From Alphaproteobacteria bacterium (lineage in GTDB: Bacteria; Pseudomonadota; Alphaproteobacteria; Rhodobacterales; Rhodobacteraceae), in assembly GCA_030429105.1 (NCBI GenBank), contig JAUIDE010000024.1, positions 1 through 45,707 of the forward strand: DNA of 45,707 nt, read 5' to 3'. Both the position numbers and the translations under genes were made by a program. The notes beneath the pieces were generated by a model that was not told the origin of the DNA, did no database searches, and saw nothing but the letters and a program-made list of their open reading frames with translations. This document shows, piece after piece, positions 14,553 through 24,020 of the stretch (the stretch's first letter is position 1; every line of letters starts with the position of its first letter).

Positions 14553-15869
14553 CTACTGCGGCAGCTTCAGGGCGGTCTGGGCCACGTAGGGCGCCATGAT
14601 CTCGTCCGCCTTGGCCTGGGCGGCCTTCAGAGCCTCCGCCGGCTGGATCTTGTCCGACATCACGGCCTGAACCTCGTCCTCCAGCGCCTTCCGCACCGCC
14701 ACGGTGTTGAAGGTCGCGAACCAGGAACGGGCGTAGGCGAGCTGGTCGAGCGCGACCTGAGCATCCGGATTGGCGGCGAGGAAGGTCTTCATCTCGGGCA
14801 GATCATAGGCTTCGCGGTTCGGGGCGAAATAGCCGGTGAAGCGGCTCCAGTGGCCGGAAATCTCCGGGCTCGTCAGCCAGTTCATAAGCGTCCAGGAGGC
14901 GGCCTTCTGCTCTTCCGTCAGGCCCTTCGGCATCATCAGCGAGGCGCCGCCGATGGCCACCGCGTTCCGGACGTTCCGCGGCACGAAGGTGACGCCGTAG
15001 GGCTCCTTCATGTTCTCCCGGATGAAGGAGAGCGAGCCGGTGGAGAGGATCACCATCGAGGCGTCGCCGGCGAAGAACGCGGTGGAGACGGCCTTGCCGT
15101 CGGTCACGCCGGCCGGCGTCACCTTGTGCTTCTCGATCAGGTCCTCGACGAAGGTGAGGGCGCCGAGCATGGAGGGCTGGTCGTAGTAGACCTCGCCGCC
15201 GAAATCGGGGTTGTAGTAGAGGCCGCCATTCGACATCGCGAGCGCGGTCATGATCCAGCCGAGATAGTCGTAGTTGCCGGGCAGCATGAAGCCGTAGCGC
15301 GTCACCCGGTCGCCGTCGCGCTTCGTCAGCGCCTTGGCGGCGTCGACCAGCTCCTGCCAGGTGTCGGGCGCGTCCTCCGGGTCGAGCCCGGCCTCGGCGA
15401 AATGCGCCTTGTTGTAGTAGACGAGCGGCGTCGAGTTGTGGAACGGCGCGGCCCAGACATGATCGGCGAAGCGGGCGTTGCCGTGCAGCGCCGGCCAGAA
15501 GCGGCCCATCCAGGCGTCCGGCGTCTCGCCCGACGCCTCGATCAGCGGGTCGAGCGGCTCGATCTCGCCGTTGATCTGGTATTCGAGGATGAAGTTGGCG
15601 CTCATAATCACCGCCGCGGGGGGGCGGCCGGCCTTGATCGCGGCGCGGGTCTTGATGTTCGTCTCGTCATAGCTGCCGGTATAGACGGCGGTGACGTCGA
15701 TCTCCGGATGCTCGGCGTTGAACCGCTCCATCAGGTTCCTCATTTCCGAGGCGAGCTTCCCTTCCACCGGAACGGGGAAATAGAGCTCGATCTTCGTTTC
15801 GGCCGCGGCGGCCCCGCCGAAAGCGAGCGCGAGCGCGCCCGCGGCGGCGATGGTTCTCAGTCGGTGCAT
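14553..15869 (-). CDS. ABC transporter periplasmic solute-binding protein (UgpB-like, family 1)
   Basis: 438 residues. A signal peptide is evident: MHRLRTIAAAGALALAFGGA followed by an AAA-ET cleavage region. The mature protein has the family-1 pattern: MRNLMERFNAEHPEIDVTAVYTGSYDET, MSANFILEYQINGEIEPLD, an FHNSTPLVYYNKAHFAEAGLDPEDAPDTWQELVDAAKAL block, and a late SWFATFNTVAVRKALEDEVQAVM. ATG 15869 has GAGGA about 9 nt upstream; a longer frame to 15992 runs into the permease gene. It captures substrate for the permeases just upstream. The ligand is not known from sequence; glycerol-3-phosphate, a glycerophosphodiester or a sugar is plausible given the GpdQ-like gene that follows. Confidence 0.88.
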   Translation of the reverse strand: MHRLRTIAAAGALALAFGGAAAAETKIELYFPVPVEGKLASEMRNLMERFNAEHPEIDVTAVYTGSYDETNIKTRAAIKAGRPPAAVIMSANFILEYQINGEIEPLDPLIEASGETPDAWMGRFWPALHGNARFADHVWAAPFHNSTPLVYYNKAHFAEAGLDPEDAPDTWQELVDAAKALTKRDGDRVTRYGFMLPGNYDYLGWIMTALAMSNGGLYYNPDFGGEVYYDQPSMLGALTFVEDLIEKHKVTPAGVTDGKAVSTAFFAGDASMVILSTGSLSFIRENMKEPYGVTFVPRNVRNAVAIGGASLMMPKGLTEEQKAASWTLMNWLTSPEISGHWSRFTGYFAPNREAYDLPEMKTFLAANPDAQVALDQLAYARSWFATFNTVAVRKALEDEVQAVMSDKIQPAEALKAAQAKADEIMAPYVAQTALKLPQ

Positions 15870-15880
15870 GGCTGTTGTCC

Positions 15881-16702
15881 TCATTTGACGCCGGAGAAAA
15901 GGAAGGAATTCACGAACTGCCGCTGGAAGAGCGCGAAGGCGAGGAGCAGCGGCCCGGCGACGAGGAAGGTCCCCGCCGCGATCACGCCCCATTGCGAGGC
16001 GCTCTCCGCCCCGCGCGTGAAGGTCGCGAGGCCGATGGTCAGCGTGTGGTTGTCCGGGTTCGATATGACCATGAGCGGCCAGAGGAACTCGTTCCAGTGC
16101 GCGACGATCGACACGATCGAGAAGGCGATCATCCCCGGCCGCGCGAGGGGGACGAGAACGCGCGTGACGATCTGCAGCCAGTTCGCCCCCTCCATCGCCG
16201 CCGCTTCCTCGAAATCCCGCGGGATGGTGCGGAGGGTCTGCCGCATCAGGAAGACGCCGAAAGCGGAGGCGAAATAGGGCGCCATCGCCGCGAGCAGCGT
16301 GTCGTAGAGGCCGAGCTGCGTGATCGTCACCAGATTGGGGACGATCAGCACCGGCGGAGCGATCATCAGCTGCAGCAGGAAGAGGTGAAACAGAACCTCC
16401 CGCCCACGGAACCGCAGCCGGGCGAAGGCGTAGCCGGCGAGCGTGATGGTCACGAGCTGGACGACGAGGATGCCGCCGGCCACGATGACCGTATTGAGGT
16501 AGAGCAGCGCGAAATCGGCGCTGTCGAGCGCTTCGGCGAAGTTGTCGAGCGTCGGCGCGAAGTCCGGGATCAGGCTCGCCATCGAGAGACCGCCGAAATT
16601 CTGGGGCCGGAACGCGGCGACGACCATCCAGAGCAGCGGCGTCGACCAGACGAGCGCGACCCCGCAGAGGCAGGCGACGGCGAGCCAGCGCGCATCCCGC
16701 AT
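15881..16702 (-). CDS. ABC transporter permease (UgpE/MalG-like)
   Basis: 273 residues with six predicted helices and the inner-membrane permease EAA loop EEAAAMEGANWLQIVTRVLVPLARP, which docks on the ATPase. The N-terminal LLWMVVAAFRP and the C-terminal SFLFSGVK are typical of the second permease in carbohydrate-type (CUT1) importers. The stop lies 11 nt before the binding-protein start, and the start is 4 nt after the stop of the first permease, so the three form one operon. Confidence 0.9.
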   Translation of the reverse strand: MRDARWLAVACLCGVALVWSTPLLWMVVAAFRPQNFGGLSMASLIPDFAPTLDNFAEALDSADFALLYLNTVIVAGGILVVQLVTITLAGYAFARLRFRGREVLFHLFLLQLMIAPPVLIVPNLVTITQLGLYDTLLAAMAPYFASAFGVFLMRQTLRTIPRDFEEAAAMEGANWLQIVTRVLVPLARPGMIAFSIVSIVAHWNEFLWPLMVISNPDNHTLTIGLATFTRGAESASQWGVIAAGTFLVAGPLLLAFALFQRQFVNSFLFSGVK

Positions 16703-16706
16703 CGGA

Positions 16707-17624
16707 TCAGGACTCGTAATGCGCGCCCCGCTCCAGCGTGCGAAGCGAGAGGGCGGAAAGGGCGAGGAGCGCGGCGAGGGAGATGACGGTCGCCGCCGCC
16801 GCCTTGCCGTAGTCGTAATTCTCGTGCGCCTGCTGGTAGATGTAGAAGAGGACGAGATTGGTGCTGTCGGAGGGGCCGCCCTTCGTCAGCACCACCACAT
16901 GATCGACCTGGATCACCGCGTTGATGAGCGCGATGACGGAGACGAAGGCGAGCGTCGGGCCGAGGAGCGGCAGCGTCACGCGGCGGAACCGCCCCCATGC
17001 GCCCGCGCCTTCGAGCCGCGCCGCCTCGTGCAGGTCATGCGGCACCGCCTGCAGCCCGGCGAGGAAGAACAGCATGTAGTAGCCCGCGTTCTTCCAGACC
17101 GTCAGCGCAATCAGCGACCAGAGCGCAACGTCCGGGTCGCCGAGCCAGTTCGTCCGGTCCGCCCCGATCATCGCAAGGTGATAGTCGAGCAGGCCGATCC
17201 CCGGCAGGAAGACGAAGAGGAACAGCGCCGCCGCCGCGACGAGCGGCAGGAGAACCGGAAAGAAGACGACGCTGCGCAGGAGCGCGTTGAACCGCGTCGC
17301 CGCCTCCAGCCCGACCGCCAGCGCAAGGGCGAGGACGATCGCGGGGACGATCGTCCCGGCGGCGTAGATCCCCGTATTCACCGCGGCGCGCCGGAAGCTC
17401 GCGTCGTCAAACAGTCGCCCGAAATTCCCGAAACCCCAGGAGATTGCGTCAGTCCCGAATGTCTCGATCCGCAGCGACTGAGCGAGAGACTGCGCCATCG
17501 GCCAGTAGGTGAAGGCCAGAAGGAAGACCAGCGACGGCGCGAGGAGCAGCCAGCCGAGGGGCATGCGCGCCGTGGGCGCTTGCGGCGCCGCCCTCTCCGC
17601 CGCTTCTGCGGTCGCTTCCGTCAT
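16707..17624 (-). CDS. ABC transporter permease (UgpA/MalF-like)
   Basis: 305 residues from ATG 17624 (AAGGGGA upstream). Six hydrophobic helices; EAA loop EAARLEGAGAWGRFRRVTLPLLGPT; the block NAVIQVDHVVVLTKGGPSDSTNLVLFYIYQQA is characteristic of CUT1 first permeases. The upstream frame to 17840 reads into the divergent ATPase gene and is rejected. This gene heads the leftward operon permease-permease-binding protein-phosphodiesterase, with its ATPase encoded divergently. Confidence 0.9.
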   Translation of the reverse strand: MTEATAEAAERAAPQAPTARMPLGWLLLAPSLVFLLAFTYWPMAQSLAQSLRIETFGTDAISWGFGNFGRLFDDASFRRAAVNTGIYAAGTIVPAIVLALALAVGLEAATRFNALLRSVVFFPVLLPLVAAAALFLFVFLPGIGLLDYHLAMIGADRTNWLGDPDVALWSLIALTVWKNAGYYMLFFLAGLQAVPHDLHEAARLEGAGAWGRFRRVTLPLLGPTLAFVSVIALINAVIQVDHVVVLTKGGPSDSTNLVLFYIYQQAHENYDYGKAAAATVISLAALLALSALSLRTLERGAHYES

Positions 17625-17665
17625 GCGCTTTCCCCTTCTCGACAGGACGCCTAGCGACGCTTCGC

Positions 17666-17743
17666 AACGGAGCCGTTTCGTCGGCATGACGGGACTGCGA
17701 CGGCACTCGCCCGGCGTTCCGCGTCTGTCGCGAAACCGTCGCG
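17666..17743. promoter_or_regulatory. Divergent promoter region with short inverted repeats
   Basis: The 156-nt gap between the permease and ATPase genes must carry promoters for both. Two short inverted repeats are visible: AACGG-AG-CCGTT (17666-17677) and CGCGA-N5-TCGCG (17729-17743). They may be operator sites, but the arms are only 5 nt in GC-rich DNA, so this is weak. No clear -35/-10 pair was found by eye. Confidence 0.25.
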
Positions 17744-17780
17744 CGGCGCGGCGATAGAGCCGCGGACGAGGGAGGATGCG

Positions 17781-18794
17781 ATGGCGGTTGTCCGGCTTGA
17801 CGGCGTGAGGAAACGCTTCGGCGAGACGCCTGTTATTCACGCGCTCGATCTCTCCGTTCCGGAGGGCGCTTTCTGCGTGGTGGTCGGCCCTTCGGGTTGC
17901 GGCAAGTCAACGCTGCTGCGCCTTGTCGCCGGGCTCGAGACGCCCGATGCCGGCCGAATCGCCATCGCCGGGCGAGACGTCACCGCGGCCGCGCCGAAGG
18001 ACCGGGACGTGGCGATGGTCTTCCAGAACTACGCGCTTCTGCCGCATCTGACCGTCGCGCGGAACATCGCCTTCGGAATGGAGATTCGCGGCGTTCCGCA
18101 GGCGGAGATCGACCGGAGGGTGCGGGAGGCCGCGGAGATCCTTCAGCTCGCCCCGCTGCTGGACCGCAAGCCGCGGCAGCTCTCCGGCGGCCAGCGCCAG
18201 CGCGTGGCGATGGGGCGGGCGATGGTCCGCGACCCGAAGGTCTTTCTCTTCGACGAGCCGCTCTCGAATCTCGACGCGCAGCTCCGCGGCGAGGTGCGGG
18301 TGGAGATCCGGCGGCTCCATCAGCGGCTCGACGCGGCCGCGATCTACGTCACCCATGACCAGATCGAGGCGATGACGATGGGCGATCTCCTCGTGGTGAT
18401 GAACGCGGGGCGCGTCGAGCAGATCGGCGCGCCGATGGAGATCTACGAGCGGCCGGCGACCGCCTTCGCCGCGCGCTTCATCGGCGCGCCGCCGATGAAC
18501 CTGATCGAGGCGACGGCGGCGGAGACGGCTTTCGGCCCGGCGGGCGGCGCCGCCACGCTCGGCGTCAGGCCGGAGCATCTCCGGCTCTGCCCCGAGAATC
18601 CGGCGGGCGAGCTCGTGGCGCGCCTCGTCGAGGCGCAGGGCGCCGACACCTATGTGCGCGGGCCCTTCGGCGAGGCGGGCGAGATCGTCGTCCGCATGCC
18701 GGGCGAGCGCCGCGTTCTCCCGGGCGAGCGACTGCCCCTGCGGGCCGACCCGGAGCGGGTCCACCGGTTCGACGGCGCCGGCGCGCGGCTCTGA
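17781..18794 (+). CDS. ABC transporter ATP-binding protein (UgpC/MalK-like)
   Basis: 337 residues. Walker [10 protein letters not shown] at 36-44, Q-loop FQNYALLPHLTV, signature LSGGQ at 134-138, Walker B FLFDE, and the H-loop in VTHDQIEAMTM. A C-terminal TOBE-type domain with GVRPEHLRL marks the CUT1/MalK group. It energises the permeases encoded on the opposite strand; GAGGGAGG precedes the start. It is somewhat short for the group (about 350-370), with a compact regulatory domain. It is convergent with the LysR gene, 9 nt apart. Confidence 0.92.
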   Translation: MAVVRLDGVRKRFGETPVIHALDLSVPEGAFCVVVGPSGCGKSTLLRLVAGLETPDAGRIAIAGRDVTAAAPKDRDVAMVFQNYALLPHLTVARNIAFGMEIRGVPQAEIDRRVREAAEILQLAPLLDRKPRQLSGGQRQRVAMGRAMVRDPKVFLFDEPLSNLDAQLRGEVRVEIRRLHQRLDAAAIYVTHDQIEAMTMGDLLVVMNAGRVEQIGAPMEIYERPATAFAARFIGAPPMNLIEATAAETAFGPAGGAATLGVRPEHLRLCPENPAGELVARLVEAQGADTYVRGPFGEAGEIVVRMPGERRVLPGERLPLRADPERVHRFDGAGARL

Positions 18795-18803
18795 CCGGTC
18801 GGG

Positions 18804-19661
18804 TCAGACGCAGTCCCGGAAGGCCCGGACGAAGCGCAGCTCCCGCTTGTCCGCCGGAATGACGAGGTAGGTCGTGAGCGCGCCGGGCAATTCCCTGATC
18901 CTCCGCGCGGCCATCTCCGGGCCCGGGAACACGCTGTCCTCCAGAATGACGCCAAGGCCGAGCCCGTGCATCGCCGCCTCGCGAACCAGGGGAAATGACG
19001 TCATCTCGACGATGCGCGGCAGAACGATCCCCGCAGCCGCGGCCGCCTCCTCGACGCGCCGCCGCGTGAGCGATCCCTCCTCCGGCAGGATCAGGACCTC
19101 CGCCGCGAGGTCCGACAGGCTCAGCGAGCGGCGCCGGGCGAGGGGATGATCGCGGCGCATGATCGCGACGAACCGCCCGCGCGAAAGGGGCTGCCGCTCA
19201 TGGCCCGGGGTCGGTCCGGGCTCGGTGACGATCGCGACGTCGGTCTCGCGCGCCTCGATGCTCTTCATCGCCAGCGACCAGCTCACAAGGGAGAAGGCGA
19301 TCCGAACGCCCGGATGCCGCGCGGCGAAGGCGGCGATGAGCGGCATGGCCGGGCGGGGCGCGTTGGCGATGATCGTCAGCCGGCCTTCGCGGAGATTGGC
19401 GTAGGCGTCGATCCGCTCGGCGACGAGTTGTTCGAGGACGCGCAGACGGTCCGTCAGCGCGAAGAGTTCCTCCGCCTGCCGGGTGGGCTCCAGCCCCGAG
19501 CGGTGCCGGACGAAGAGGCGCGCGCCGACGATCTGTTCGAGCCGGGCCAGATGCTGCGTCACCGCCGATTGCGTGACGCCAAGCGCCGTCGCCGCGCGCG
19601 TCACGCTCCGCTCCCGATAGACTTCCGTGAAAGCGGCGAGTTGCTGCGGGCTCGCCCTCAT
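18804..19661 (-). CDS. LysR-family transcriptional regulator
   Basis: 285 residues. The N-terminal winged helix-turn-helix MRASPQQLAAFTEVYRERSVTRAATALGVTQSAVTQHLARLE is unmistakable; the rest is a periplasmic-binding-like effector domain (EGRLTIIANAP, then HPLARRRSLSLSDLAAEVLILP). It is transcribed divergently from the second ABC operon across a perfect palindrome, the standard arrangement for a LysR activator and its target. The effector is unknown; the imported substrate or a product of it would be usual. Confidence 0.92.
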   Translation of the reverse strand: MRASPQQLAAFTEVYRERSVTRAATALGVTQSAVTQHLARLEQIVGARLFVRHRSGLEPTRQAEELFALTDRLRVLEQLVAERIDAYANLREGRLTIIANAPRPAMPLIAAFAARHPGVRIAFSLVSWSLAMKSIEARETDVAIVTEPGPTPGHERQPLSRGRFVAIMRRDHPLARRRSLSLSDLAAEVLILPEEGSLTRRRVEEAAAAAGIVLPRIVEMTSFPLVREAAMHGLGLGVILEDSVFPGPEMAARRIRELPGALTTYLVIPADKRELRFVRAFRDCV

Positions 19662-19685
19662 CGGCGCCTCGCTCCTCCTGATGTC

Positions 19686-19700
19686 ATTAGCTCGGCTAAT
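19686..19700. promoter_or_regulatory. LysR-type operator palindrome
   Basis: ATTAGCTCGGCTAAT is a perfect inverted repeat (ATTAGC-TCG-GCTAAT) containing the LysR-box form T-N11-A. It is AT-rich in a GC-rich setting and lies 25 nt from the LysR start and 75 nt from the ATPase start. A leftward TTGACA (complement of 19716-19721) nearby could be the -35 of the lysR promoter. Confidence 0.7.
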
Positions 19701-19774
19701 ATCACGTCACCAAGATGTCAACAGGGCTCTGTAGTCTCCGAATCGTCCAGAAGGCGGCCGGAAGGAAGCGGGGC

Positions 19775-20947
19775 ATGAGCGGAATCTCTCTCCGCAGCAT
19801 CGGCAAACGCTTCGGCGAGACGCCGGTCTTGCGCGGCGTCTCGTTGGAAATCCGCGCGGGGGAGTTCGTCTCCCTGCTCGGCCCGTCAGGATGCGGAAAG
19901 TCGACCCTGCTCCGGATCGTCGCCGGGCTCGACAGCCAGGACGAGGGCGAAGTCCTGATCGGAGGTCGGGACGTTTCCGAGGTCAGGCCGAGCGCGCGGG
20001 ACCTTGCGATGGTCTTCCAGTCCTATGCGCTCTATCCGCATCTCACGGTCGAGGCGAACATGATGACGCCGCTGCGGATGCGCGATCTCGGCGCGTTCGA
20101 GCGGCTGCCGCTCCTTGGCGCGCTCGCGCCCGGGCGGGCGGCGAAGCTTGCGGCGATGCGCGCCCGCGTGCGGGAGGTGGCGGAGACGCTCCGGATCGAG
20201 CCGCTTCTCGCCCGCAAGCCCGGCCAGCTTTCCGGCGGCCAGCGGCAGCGCGTCGCGCTCGGGCGCGCGATGGTCAGGAAGCCCGTCGCCTTCCTGATGG
20301 ACGAGCCGCTTTCCAATCTCGACGCCGCGCTGCGCGTTCACATGCGGACGGAACTCGCGGATCTGCACCGGCAGATCGGGGCGACATTTCTCTATGTCAC
20401 GCACGACCAGGTCGAGGCGATGACGATGTCGAGCCGCATCGCGGTGATGCTGGAAGGCTCCATCGTGCAGGTCGGCGCGCCGGCGGAGATCTACGACGAT
20501 CCGAGGGACGTGCGCGTGGCGGAGTTCATCGGCAGCCCGAAGATCAACCTGATCGACGCGGTGACCGACGGCGCCGGCCAACCGCGCATCGACGGCGCGG
20601 GGCGGGGCGGCCAGGCTCTCGACTGCGCCTTCGCGGCGCGGCCGGGCGCGGCGCTGCGGCTCGGCGTCCGGCCCGAGCACCTGCGCCTCGCCGACCCCGC
20701 CCTCGCCCCGCTTGTGGGCCGACTGCGCCATCGGGAGGAGCTGGGGGCGGAGACGCTCTGCCATGTGGAGGTTCAGGGGGGCGCGGCGCCGCTGGTTGCG
20801 CGCGTCTCCCCCGCCGCGGCGCGCGGCCTTCGGATCAACGCGCCGGTGGGGCTGGTCTTCGATCTCTCGGATATCCGCGCCTTCGACGCGGCGGGCCTTC
20901 GGATCGAAGCCGTTTCATCGCCCGCGCGGGCCGCCGCCCATGTCTGA
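19775..20947 (+). CDS. ABC transporter ATP-binding protein 2 (UgpC/MalK-like)
   Basis: 390 residues from ATG 19775. Walker [10 protein letters not shown] at 36-44, signature LSGGQ at 152-156, Walker [18 protein letters not shown] and the [13 protein letters not shown] block. Compared with the first ATPase it carries about 22 extra residues in the helical domain (near 104-126, [18 protein letters not shown]), a variation also present in some rhizobial UgpC-like proteins. Its stop overlaps the next permease start (ATGTCTGA), so ATPase-permease-permease-binding protein form one rightward operon. Confidence 0.92.
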   Translation: MSGISLRSIGKRFGETPVLRGVSLEIRAGEFVSLLGPSGCGKSTLLRIVAGLDSQDEGEVLIGGRDVSEVRPSARDLAMVFQSYALYPHLTVEANMMTPLRMRDLGAFERLPLLGALAPGRAAKLAAMRARVREVAETLRIEPLLARKPGQLSGGQRQRVALGRAMVRKPVAFLMDEPLSNLDAALRVHMRTELADLHRQIGATFLYVTHDQVEAMTMSSRIAVMLEGSIVQVGAPAEIYDDPRDVRVAEFIGSPKINLIDAVTDGAGQPRIDGAGRGGQALDCAFAARPGAALRLGVRPEHLRLADPALAPLVGRLRHREELGAETLCHVEVQGGAAPLVARVSPAAARGLRINAPVGLVFDLSDIRAFDAAGLRIEAVSSPARAAAHV

Positions 20948-21866
20948 GGCCGCGATTCCCCTCCGGCGCGCGCCCGCTGCGGCGCGCCGGCGGCCGCGGC
21001 ACGTCGCCCTCGCCGGGCTCGCCCTGTCGGCGCCGGCCATCGCGCTGATGGCGCTCTTCCTGATCGGGCCGGTCGGCGCCGTGATCGGCATGTCGCTGAC
21101 CGACTACCAGCTCGGCGCGCGAAGCTGGTCCTTCATCGGACTGGACAATTACAGCGCGCTTGCGGGCGATGCCGTGTTCTGGAAATCGCTCGGCAACACG
21201 TTGCTGTACGCCGCCATCGTCGTGCCCGCATCCTTTGCGCTCGGGCTCGGCGTCGCGCTTCTGATCGAGGCGGGGCGGAGCTTCCGGGCCTTCTATCGCG
21301 CCGTGTTCTTCGTGCCGGTGATGGCGACGCTGATCGCCATGGCGATCTCCTGGGAATTCATGCTGCATGCGCAGTTCGGCCTCATCAACCTCACGCTGAT
21401 ATCCCTGGGTTTCGCGCCCCAGGCCTGGCTGGCCAACCCGGATCTCGCCCTGCCGACGCTCGCCGTGATCGGGATCTGGCAGGCCTTCGGCTTCAACATG
21501 GTGCTCTTCCTCGCCGGCCTCGTCTCGATCCCGCGCCCTCTCTATGATGCGGCCGCGATGGACGGGGCGGACGGCGCGTTCGAGCGCTTCCGGCTCGTGA
21601 CCTGGCCGATGCTCGGCCCGGTCTCGATGTTCGTCCTCGTCATATCCGCCATCCGCTCGTTCCAGGTGTTCGACACCGTCCATGTCCTGACCAAGGGCGG
21701 GCCGAGCAAGGCGACGGAGGTGCTGCTCTATTCCATGTATGCGGAAGGGTTCGAGTTCTTCCGCTCCGGCGTGGCGGCGGCGATCGCGACGGTGTTTCTC
21801 GTGATCGTCCTCGCGCTGACCTTGCTGAAGGCGCGGGCCGCGGACAGGCGGGTCCATTATTCATGA
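20940..21866 (+). CDS. ABC transporter permease (UgpA-like), second system
   Basis: 308 residues. A basic cytoplasmic N-terminus is followed by six helices; the EAA loop reads YDAAAMDGADGAFERFRLVTWPMLGP, and FQVFDTVHVLTKGGPSKATEVLLYSMYAEGFEFF is the CUT1 first-permease block. It starts at ATG 20940 inside the end of the ATPase gene and its stop forms ATGA with the next gene, indicating tight translational coupling. Confidence 0.9.
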   Translation: MSEAAIPLRRAPAAARRRPRHVALAGLALSAPAIALMALFLIGPVGAVIGMSLTDYQLGARSWSFIGLDNYSALAGDAVFWKSLGNTLLYAAIVVPASFALGLGVALLIEAGRSFRAFYRAVFFVPVMATLIAMAISWEFMLHAQFGLINLTLISLGFAPQAWLANPDLALPTLAVIGIWQAFGFNMVLFLAGLVSIPRPLYDAAAMDGADGAFERFRLVTWPMLGPVSMFVLVISAIRSFQVFDTVHVLTKGGPSKATEVLLYSMYAEGFEFFRSGVAAAIATVFLVIVLALTLLKARAADRRVHYS

Positions 21867-22690
21867 CCGCGCGACACCTCCTCCCGGCCCTCCGCCACGC
21901 GGCGCTGCTCTCGGCCGGTTTCGTCGTTCTTCTGCCTTTCTTCTGGATGATCGCGACCTCGCTGAAGCCGCCGGCGGAGATCTTCCTCTCCGAGATCCGC
22001 TGGTGGCCCGAGACGCTGCATGTGCGGGAGAACTACGCCGCCGCGCTGGAGAAGGCGCCGCTCGGGCGCTATCTCCTCAATGGCCTGATCGTCACCGTCT
22101 CGATCTTCGTTCTTCAGGTGATGGTCGCGCTGCCGGCGGCCTATGCCCTGGCCAAGCTCCGCTTTCCGGGGCGCGGCATGCTCTTCGTGCTCGTGCTCTT
22201 CGGCATCCTGATCCCGCCGCAGGCGATCGCCGTGCCGCTCTTCCTCCTCTTCCACCAGCTCGGTCTTCTCGACAGCTACGCCGCGCTTGTCCTTCCCTTC
22301 ACGATCTCCGTCTTCGGCATCTTCCTCATGCGGCAGTTCTTCATGACCGTGCCGGACGATCTGGTGGACGCGGCGCGGATGGACGGGATCTCGGAGTTCG
22401 GGATCGTCTGGACCGTGATGCTGCCGACCGCGATCCCCGCCGTCACCGCCTTCGGCATCTTCTCGGTCGTCTCCCACTGGAACGATTATTTCTGGCCGCT
22501 GATCGCCGTGAACTCGGAAACGCTCTTCACGCCGCCGCTCGGCGTCGCGGCCTTTCGCAACGAGGAGGCGGGGACGGATTACGGCCCGCTCATGGCGGCG
22601 GCGACCATCGTCATCGCGCCCCTCGTCATCGCCTTCCTGCTGGCGCAGCGCCGCTTCATCGAGGGGATCGCGCTGACCGGCATGAAATAA
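21863..22690 (+). CDS. ABC transporter permease (UgpE-like), second system
   Basis: 275 residues with six helices, the opening PFFWMIATSLKPPAEIF and the EAA loop VDAARMDGISEFGIVWTVMLPTAIP, then SHWNDYFWPLIAV. It ends with RRFIEGIALTGMK, a near-universal tail of these permeases. The binding-protein gene follows 56 nt later with its own ribosome site, the usual gap where extra binding-protein translation is arranged. Confidence 0.9.
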   Translation: MTARHLLPALRHAALLSAGFVVLLPFFWMIATSLKPPAEIFLSEIRWWPETLHVRENYAAALEKAPLGRYLLNGLIVTVSIFVLQVMVALPAAYALAKLRFPGRGMLFVLVLFGILIPPQAIAVPLFLLFHQLGLLDSYAALVLPFTISVFGIFLMRQFFMTVPDDLVDAARMDGISEFGIVWTVMLPTAIPAVTAFGIFSVVSHWNDYFWPLIAVNSETLFTPPLGVAAFRNEEAGTDYGPLMAAATIVIAPLVIAFLLAQRRFIEGIALTGMK

Positions 22691-22746
22691 CCCCACAGAC
22701 GGGCGCCGAACGCCCGCATCCCGACGACACGACAACGGAGAAGACC

Positions 22747-24015
22747 ATGCTGAAGCACACGCTGCTTTCGGCCGCGATGGCGCTCGCCGCCGTTCCGGCC
22801 CTGTCCGCAGAGACCGAGATCGTCATCCAGTATCCCTATGGCGAGCTCTTCAACGACACCCACGCCCAGATCGCCGCGGCCTTCTCAAAGGTCCATCCGG
22901 AGATCAAGGTGACCTTCCGCGCGCCCTACGAATCCTATGAGGAAGGCACGCAGAAGGTGCTGCGCGAGGCGATCACCGGCCAGATGCCGGACATCACCTT
23001 CCAGGGCCTGAACCGCATCCGCATCTTCGTGGACCGCGGGATCGCGCAGCCGCTCGACAGCTTCATCGACGCCGATCCGACGATGGAGGCCGACGGCTTC
23101 CACGCCGCGATGTACGACATCGGGACGATGAACGGGCAGGTCTACGCCCTTCCGTTCGCGATCTCCCTGCCGATCATGTACGTCAATCTCGACCTCGTGA
23201 AGCAGGCGGGCGGGAACCCGGACGACCTGCCGGAGACCTGGGACGAGGTGATCGCGCTCGCCAAGCAGATCCGCGCCGCCGGCTCCGATCTGAACGGCTT
23301 GACCTACGCCTGGGACATCACCGGCAACTGGCTCTGGCAGGCGCCCGTCTTCGCCCGCGGCGGCACGATGCTGACGCCGGACGAGACGCAGGTCGCATTC
23401 GACGGCCCCGAGGGCGTCGAGGCGATGCGCACGCTGGCGCGGCTCGTTTCCGAGGCCGGCATGCCGAACCTCAACCAGGCCGACATGCGCGCCGCCTTCG
23501 CCGCGGGCAAGACCGGCCTGCACTTCACCTCGACCTCCGATCTGGCGAAGATCACCGGCATGATCGGCGGCAAGTTCGCGCTGAAGACCGTGAAGTTTCC
23601 CGGCGTCGTCGAAGGCGCGGGGCGCCTCCCGGCCGGCGGCAATCTCGGTATCATCCTGACCGAAGACGAGGAGAAGCGGAAAGCCGCCTGGACCGTCCTG
23701 AAGTTCTGGCACGGCCCCGAAGCCGCGGCGATCATGGCCCGCACGACGGGCTACATCCCCCCGAACAAGAAGGCCAACGACGAGTACCTGAAGGACTTCT
23801 ATGTGGAGAACCCGAACAACTACACGGCCGTGAGCCAGCTCGCGCTGCTCACGAAATGGTACGCGTTCCCGGGCGAGAACGGACTCAAGATCACCGACGT
23901 GATCAAGGACCACATGAACTCGATCGTCACCGGCGCCCGGACGGGCGAGCCGGACGCGGTGCTGGCCGACATGGCGGCGGACGTCCAGGCGCTGCTCCCG
24001 GCGAAGACGAACTGA
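22747..24015 (+). CDS. ABC transporter periplasmic solute-binding protein, second system
   Basis: 422 residues from ATG 22747 with GGAG about 6 nt upstream. Signal peptide MLKHTLLSAAMALAAVPALSA then ETEIVIQYPYGE. Family-1 features: AAFSKVHPEIKVTFRAPYESYEEGTQKVL, QMPDITFQGLNRIRIFVDRG, YALPFAISLPIMYVNLDLVKQAG and the late TTGYIPPNKKAN. It is clearly different from the first binding protein, so the two importers likely take different substrates. The ligand cannot be named from sequence. Confidence 0.88.
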   Translation: MLKHTLLSAAMALAAVPALSAETEIVIQYPYGELFNDTHAQIAAAFSKVHPEIKVTFRAPYESYEEGTQKVLREAITGQMPDITFQGLNRIRIFVDRGIAQPLDSFIDADPTMEADGFHAAMYDIGTMNGQVYALPFAISLPIMYVNLDLVKQAGGNPDDLPETWDEVIALAKQIRAAGSDLNGLTYAWDITGNWLWQAPVFARGGTMLTPDETQVAFDGPEGVEAMRTLARLVSEAGMPNLNQADMRAAFAAGKTGLHFTSTSDLAKITGMIGGKFALKTVKFPGVVEGAGRLPAGGNLGIILTEDEEKRKAAWTVLKFWHGPEAAAIMARTTGYIPPNKKANDEYLKDFYVENPNNYTAVSQLALLTKWYAFPGENGLKITDVIKDHMNSIVTGARTGEPDAVLADMAADVQALLPAKTN

Positions 24016-24020
24016 CCGGC

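Noticed and set aside
17666-17677. AACGG-AG-CCGTT as a LacI-family operator
   Set aside because: The arms are only 5 nt, there is no LacI-type gene nearby, and such repeats are frequent by chance in this DNA; kept only as a weak regulatory note.
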